A program made the translations under genes and the position numbers. The notes beneath the pieces were generated by a model. The model did not search any database, was not told the DNA's origin, and saw only the letters and a list, made by a program, of their open reading frames with translations. 64,000 nt of DNA from Leptoclinus maculatus (lineage: Eukaryota; Chordata; Actinopteri; Perciformes; Stichaeidae). How positions within the stretch are numbered: position 1 is the stretch's first letter; each line of letters opens with the position of its first letter. Location: the NCBI GenBank assembly GCA_032191485.1, contig JAVDOI010000004.1, positions 19,890,943 to 19,954,942 of the forward strand, given 5' to 3'. Shown one piece after another: positions 62,701 to 64,000 of the stretch.

Positions 62701-64000
62701 CAAAAATAACCCATCGAATCATGCTCCAGGAGGGGCGGAGCTAATTAAGAGGCAATTATATGGCTGATGAAAAACATTCATGAGTCACAACATCAAAAAA
62801 AAACAACACACATACACTGCACTTATTCTTTCAAGTAACGGTGCAAATACTTGAGATAGACTTCACTTTGTGTGAGTTGAAAACACCAGATAGTGTATTT
62901 TGACAGCGGTGTGTAAACAGAGCTGGTTTCTTTCTGGCACACGGGGTTTTATGTTCGTGCTAGAAAATGGATTTCTGCTGCAGCCTGCATTGAGGGTTTG
63001 TGTACACACGTGAATATGGGGGTGCTGTGTGTGTACGCGAGTGTGTAGCTCTCCACGTGATGATGTGCAGCTCTCTAGGACCTCACACACACACACACAC
63101 AACGCTTGTGTCCACAAACACTCGCACATGCATACAAACACAGAGACCATCAGACAAACAGTAATCACCAGTGGGAGACTGAGAGGTAGGAGCGCCAGGT
63201 GCTAATGCACCTTTAGCATGATCTGATCCAGAGACACAGCGCACGGGTGGCCAACCGGAGAGGGTTACTTTGGGTTTGCTCGAGCGTTAAGGAACTCAAA
63301 TTACGACATACACAGCAAACCGCAGAGCACTTCACTTGTTTTACAGTGTAATTAAGAATGTGGGTCATGTGGTATTCCCCTGAGGGTTGAGGGCACAGAG
63401 GCAAGTGGGACCACATACTGGTTTGATCTCTTGCTCAGTCACTACCTACTGGTGAGATCAAGCTGGTGTCTTGAACAGACTACATTAGTCGGGATGGGCA
63501 TTATAGGCAGAAATACTACTACGATAATCACTGGGAACTATTTGATCATTATTCGAAGATCGCCAGGACATTTTCAAATCTAACTCTATGAATTAAGGGT
63601 TTATTATGAGCAAATTGTTGGAGCTAAGGCTGCACCGGTCAAACTTTTTCAGTCCCGATACAGATACCTGGGCTTCAGGTACCGGCCGATGTCAGTATGT
63701 TACAAATTACGGGGACGCCCACCCACCCAGACACCCCCACACACCGATGGAAAGGAGTGGAACTGAACATGCCACGTTTTCAAGACAAGACGATACATAA
63801 ACTATTCTATTATTTACAATTGAATGAGTATCCGAAAAATCCTGACCCCTCCCTACCACCGGCCTGTATGAACAGCTAAATGTGTCTTGTGCACGTGTGT
63901 TTTGAGACTCACCTGCATCGAGGATTCCCTGAGCCAGGATGGCTCCAAACTTGGCCATGACGTCATCATGCTTGTCGTTGATCACCTTCGCATAAAGCTG
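54745..64000 (-). CDS. psmd1: psmd1 (Rpn2), 3' part of the gene: six coding exons plus a 3' UTR exon; 5' part beyond the window
   Basis: PSMD1/Rpn2 is the largest non-ATPase subunit of the 26S proteasome base; its PC-repeat toroid is a scaffold and its C-terminus binds the ubiquitin receptor ADRM1/Rpn13. Coding exons in transcript order: 64000-63913 (cut by the window edge), 60071-59902, 58869-58777, 58441-58355, 56613-56365, 55684-55538. They total 834 nt, 277 residues plus a TAG at 55540-55538, with phases agreeing at each junction. Recognisable blocks: KVINDKHDDVMAKFGAILAQ, then GRNVTISLQSRTGHTHMPS, MPKVQYRSNCKPSTFAYP, a long KEKE region, ARVMPAQLKVLNMPETCRYQ and the acidic end QEPEAPEPFEYVDE. 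Human PSMD1 has 953 residues, so about 70 percent of the protein lies outside. The gene is convergent with acap2, about 8 kb between 3' ends. Confidence 0.96.
55517..55684 (-). CDS. psmd1: psmd1 last coding exon (CDS 55684-55538)
   Basis: Forty-eight residues plus stop: LHNGGIIIMRDTSEEEEDLV, EPVSAHGPKIEEEEQ, EPEAPEPFEYVDE. The final QEPEAPEPFEYVDE corresponds to the ADRM1-binding tail, QEPEPPEPFEYIDD in human as I recall it: P-to-A, I-to-V and D-to-E changes, with the PF/Y core kept. A donor, GTAAAC, follows at 55516, 21 nt after the stop. Confidence 0.95.
55685..56364 (-). other. psmd1: psmd1 intron before the last coding exon
   Basis: About 680 bp. It contains a GACA-type tetranucleotide run at 56306-56352 immediately next to the donor of the preceding exon (GTAACG). 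No other feature seen. Confidence 0.8.
56306..56352. repeat. (CAGA/CAGG)n tetranucleotide repeat
   Basis: CAGACAGACAGGCAGGCAG-type units over about 47 bp, starting 12 bp inside the intron next to the psmd1 KEKE exon. Confidence 0.95.
56365..56613 (-). CDS. psmd1: psmd1 exon with the KEKE tract
   Basis: Eighty-three codons. The first 49 residues are a Lys/Glu tract (opening EVQEAEKEKEKEEREKKEK), the last 34 are EPNFQLLENPARVMPAQLKV then LNMPETCRYQPFKP. The tract is built of GAGAAG-type hexamers, so it is effectively a coding microsatellite. In mammals, from memory, only about 20 charged residues lie between KMEV and EPNFQ, so the fish tract is longer. Confidence 0.95.
56682..56745. repeat. 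(TG)32 microsatellite
   Basis: Pure TG run of 64 bp starting 69 bp upstream (in transcript sense) of the psmd1 KEKE exon acceptor. Confidence 0.97.
57295..57385 (+). repeat. AT-rich dispersed repeat, copy e
   Basis: GGCTGCAACAATTGTTAATA, TTGATTATTTCATCAATAAC and TATAGAAAAATGTCCATCC follow the + orientation of the family at 3786-4003, with deletions. Confidence 0.5.
58355..58441 (-). CDS. psmd1: psmd1 exon (VSTAVLSITAKAKKK)
   Basis: Twenty-nine codons: VSTAVLSITAKAKKKEKEKK then EKEEEKMEV, phase 0 at both ends. Acceptor GCATGGCAG, donor GTGAGT. Matches the PSMD1 region between the two KEKE blocks. Confidence 0.95.
58777..58869 (-). CDS. psmd1: psmd1 exon (MPKVQYRSNCKPS)
   Basis: Thirty-one codons: MPKVQYRSNCKPSTFAYPPA then LEVPKEKEKEK, phase 0 at both ends. 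Acceptor CTTCCTGTTTAG, donor GTGAGA. The first Met is internal to the protein, not a start. Confidence 0.96.
58870..59901 (-). other. psmd1: psmd1 intron, 1.0 kb
   Basis: No repeat or exon recognised. Short open frames on both strands only. Confidence 0.75.
59902..60071 (-). CDS. psmd1: psmd1 exon (end of the PC-repeat domain)
   Basis: Completes a split Gly codon and encodes GRNVTISLQSRTGHTHMPSL, VGLLVFTQFWFWFPLSHFLS, LAFQPTAIIGLNKDLK. This Phe/Trp-rich hydrophobic block is the central helix part of the Rpn2 toroid, not a membrane segment. Acceptor GTCGTAACAG, donor GTACGG. Confidence 0.96.
60801..61380 (+). mobile_element. Non-autonomous DNA transposon with long terminal inverted repeats
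   Basis: The left end (GGACAACA at 60801; then GGTCCAGGATTGAAC; GCTAAACGGGCTGCAA; CCACTAAAAGTGCTCGTTTT; GGCTCAGATT) is mirrored at the right (AAAACGAGCACTTTTAGTGG at 61282; TTGCAGCCCGTTTAGC; AATACTGGACC; TTGTTGTCC ending 61380). Inverted arms are roughly 155-190 bp, diverged. Between them a small frame at 61115-61213 begins MAEYLADFFEDVNVRFQNE and ends beside a consensus donor (AAAAG, then GTGAAG at 61210), so it looks like the first coding exon of a lost autonomous element. Superfamily not assigned; no clear target-site duplication. Confidence 0.75.
61115..61213 (+). pseudogene. Relic first exon of a transposon-encoded protein
   Basis: Thirty-two codons, MAEYLADFFEDVNVRFQNET then QTITNRLDQVKR, stop TGA, with a donor-like AAAAG/GTGAAG at 61209/61210. 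It lies inside the long-inverted-repeat element and antisense to psmd1. Likely the remnant start of an element-encoded protein. Function none expected. Confidence 0.45.
63617..63700 (+). repeat. Dispersed fish repeat fragment (GCTGCACCGGTC type)
   Basis: AAGGCTGCACCGGTCAAACT, TTTTCAGTCCCGATACAGAT, ACCTGGGCTTCAGGTACCGG and CCGATGTCAG resemble a dispersed element end that I associate with fish DNA transposons. Only one end is visible. Confidence 0.4.
63913..64000 (-). CDS. psmd1: psmd1 exon, cut by the window edge
   Basis: From the edge the frame reads QLYAKVINDKHDDVMAKFGA then ILAQGILDA and one base of a split Gly codon, followed by donor GTGAGT. This is the end of the PC-repeat domain of PSMD1. 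The exon continues beyond 64000. Confidence 0.95.

Larger units (their letters stand above)
60072..63912 (-). other. psmd1: psmd1 intron, 3.8 kb
   Basis: Contains a DNA-transposon copy with long inverted ends (60801-61380), a C9 run at about 61979-61987, an A16 run at 62149-62164, a short CA run at 63084-63101, and a dispersed-repeat fragment at 63617-63700. A 77-codon minus-strand frame at 60314-60547 and a 73-codon one at 60483-60704 are unbroken but not recognised. No psmd1 exon is missing, because the flanking exons join in phase. Confidence 0.75.

Overview
The window is eukaryotic and almost certainly teleost. It has large, intron-rich vertebrate genes with GT-AG splice sites, very abundant CA/GT microsatellites, a hAT element with a clean 8-bp target-site duplication, a tRNA-derived SINE, and several copies of an AT-rich dispersed repeat that I associate with percomorph fishes. 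The species cannot be named from the sequence.

Two genes lie tail to tail. On the + strand, positions 3043-43139 hold all coding exons of an acap2 orthologue, an Arf6-type GTPase-activating protein with BAR, PH, ArfGAP and ankyrin modules. I could thread 24 coding exons with consistent phase into an 828-residue protein. On the - strand, from the right edge at 64000 down to about 54745, lie the last six coding exons and a non-coding 3' UTR exon of psmd1 (Rpn2), the large scaffold subunit of the 19S proteasome cap. The visible 277 residues include the charged KEKE region and the acidic tail that docks ADRM1/Rpn13.

Layout: 1-1310, possible 3' end of an upstream gene and a CTCF-like site; 1571-2544, a large inverted repeat; 2545-3042, acap2 promoter and 5' UTR; 3043-26523, BAR-domain exons 1-9; 26524-32521, a 6-kb intron with a candidate 12-nt microexon and a candidate internal promoter with its own first exons; 32522-33848, PH exons; 34093-35740, ArfGAP exons and linker; 36672-38565, linker and ankyrin exons; 38878-43139, two alternative C-terminal ends; 43140-46455, acap2 3' UTR holding a 25-bp minisatellite of about 52 units; 46456-54740, intergenic DNA with repeats and no gene I can support; 54745-64000, psmd1, whose largest intron carries a DNA-transposon copy with long inverted repeats.

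The most interesting part is the transcript diversity built into acap2. (i) A TATA-box and two in-frame candidate exons inside intron 9 would make a BAR-less PH-ArfGAP-ANK protein. (ii) A 12-nt microexon encoding AALQ sits behind a pure (CT)53 tract, at the place where ACAP3 has a TLLQ insert. (iii) Exon 18 is a symmetric cassette resembling ACAP3. (iv) Reading through the exon 23 donor gives an ACAP3-like C-terminus, while splicing 4.1 kb onward gives the ACAP2 C-terminus. All family comparisons are from memory; no search was run.
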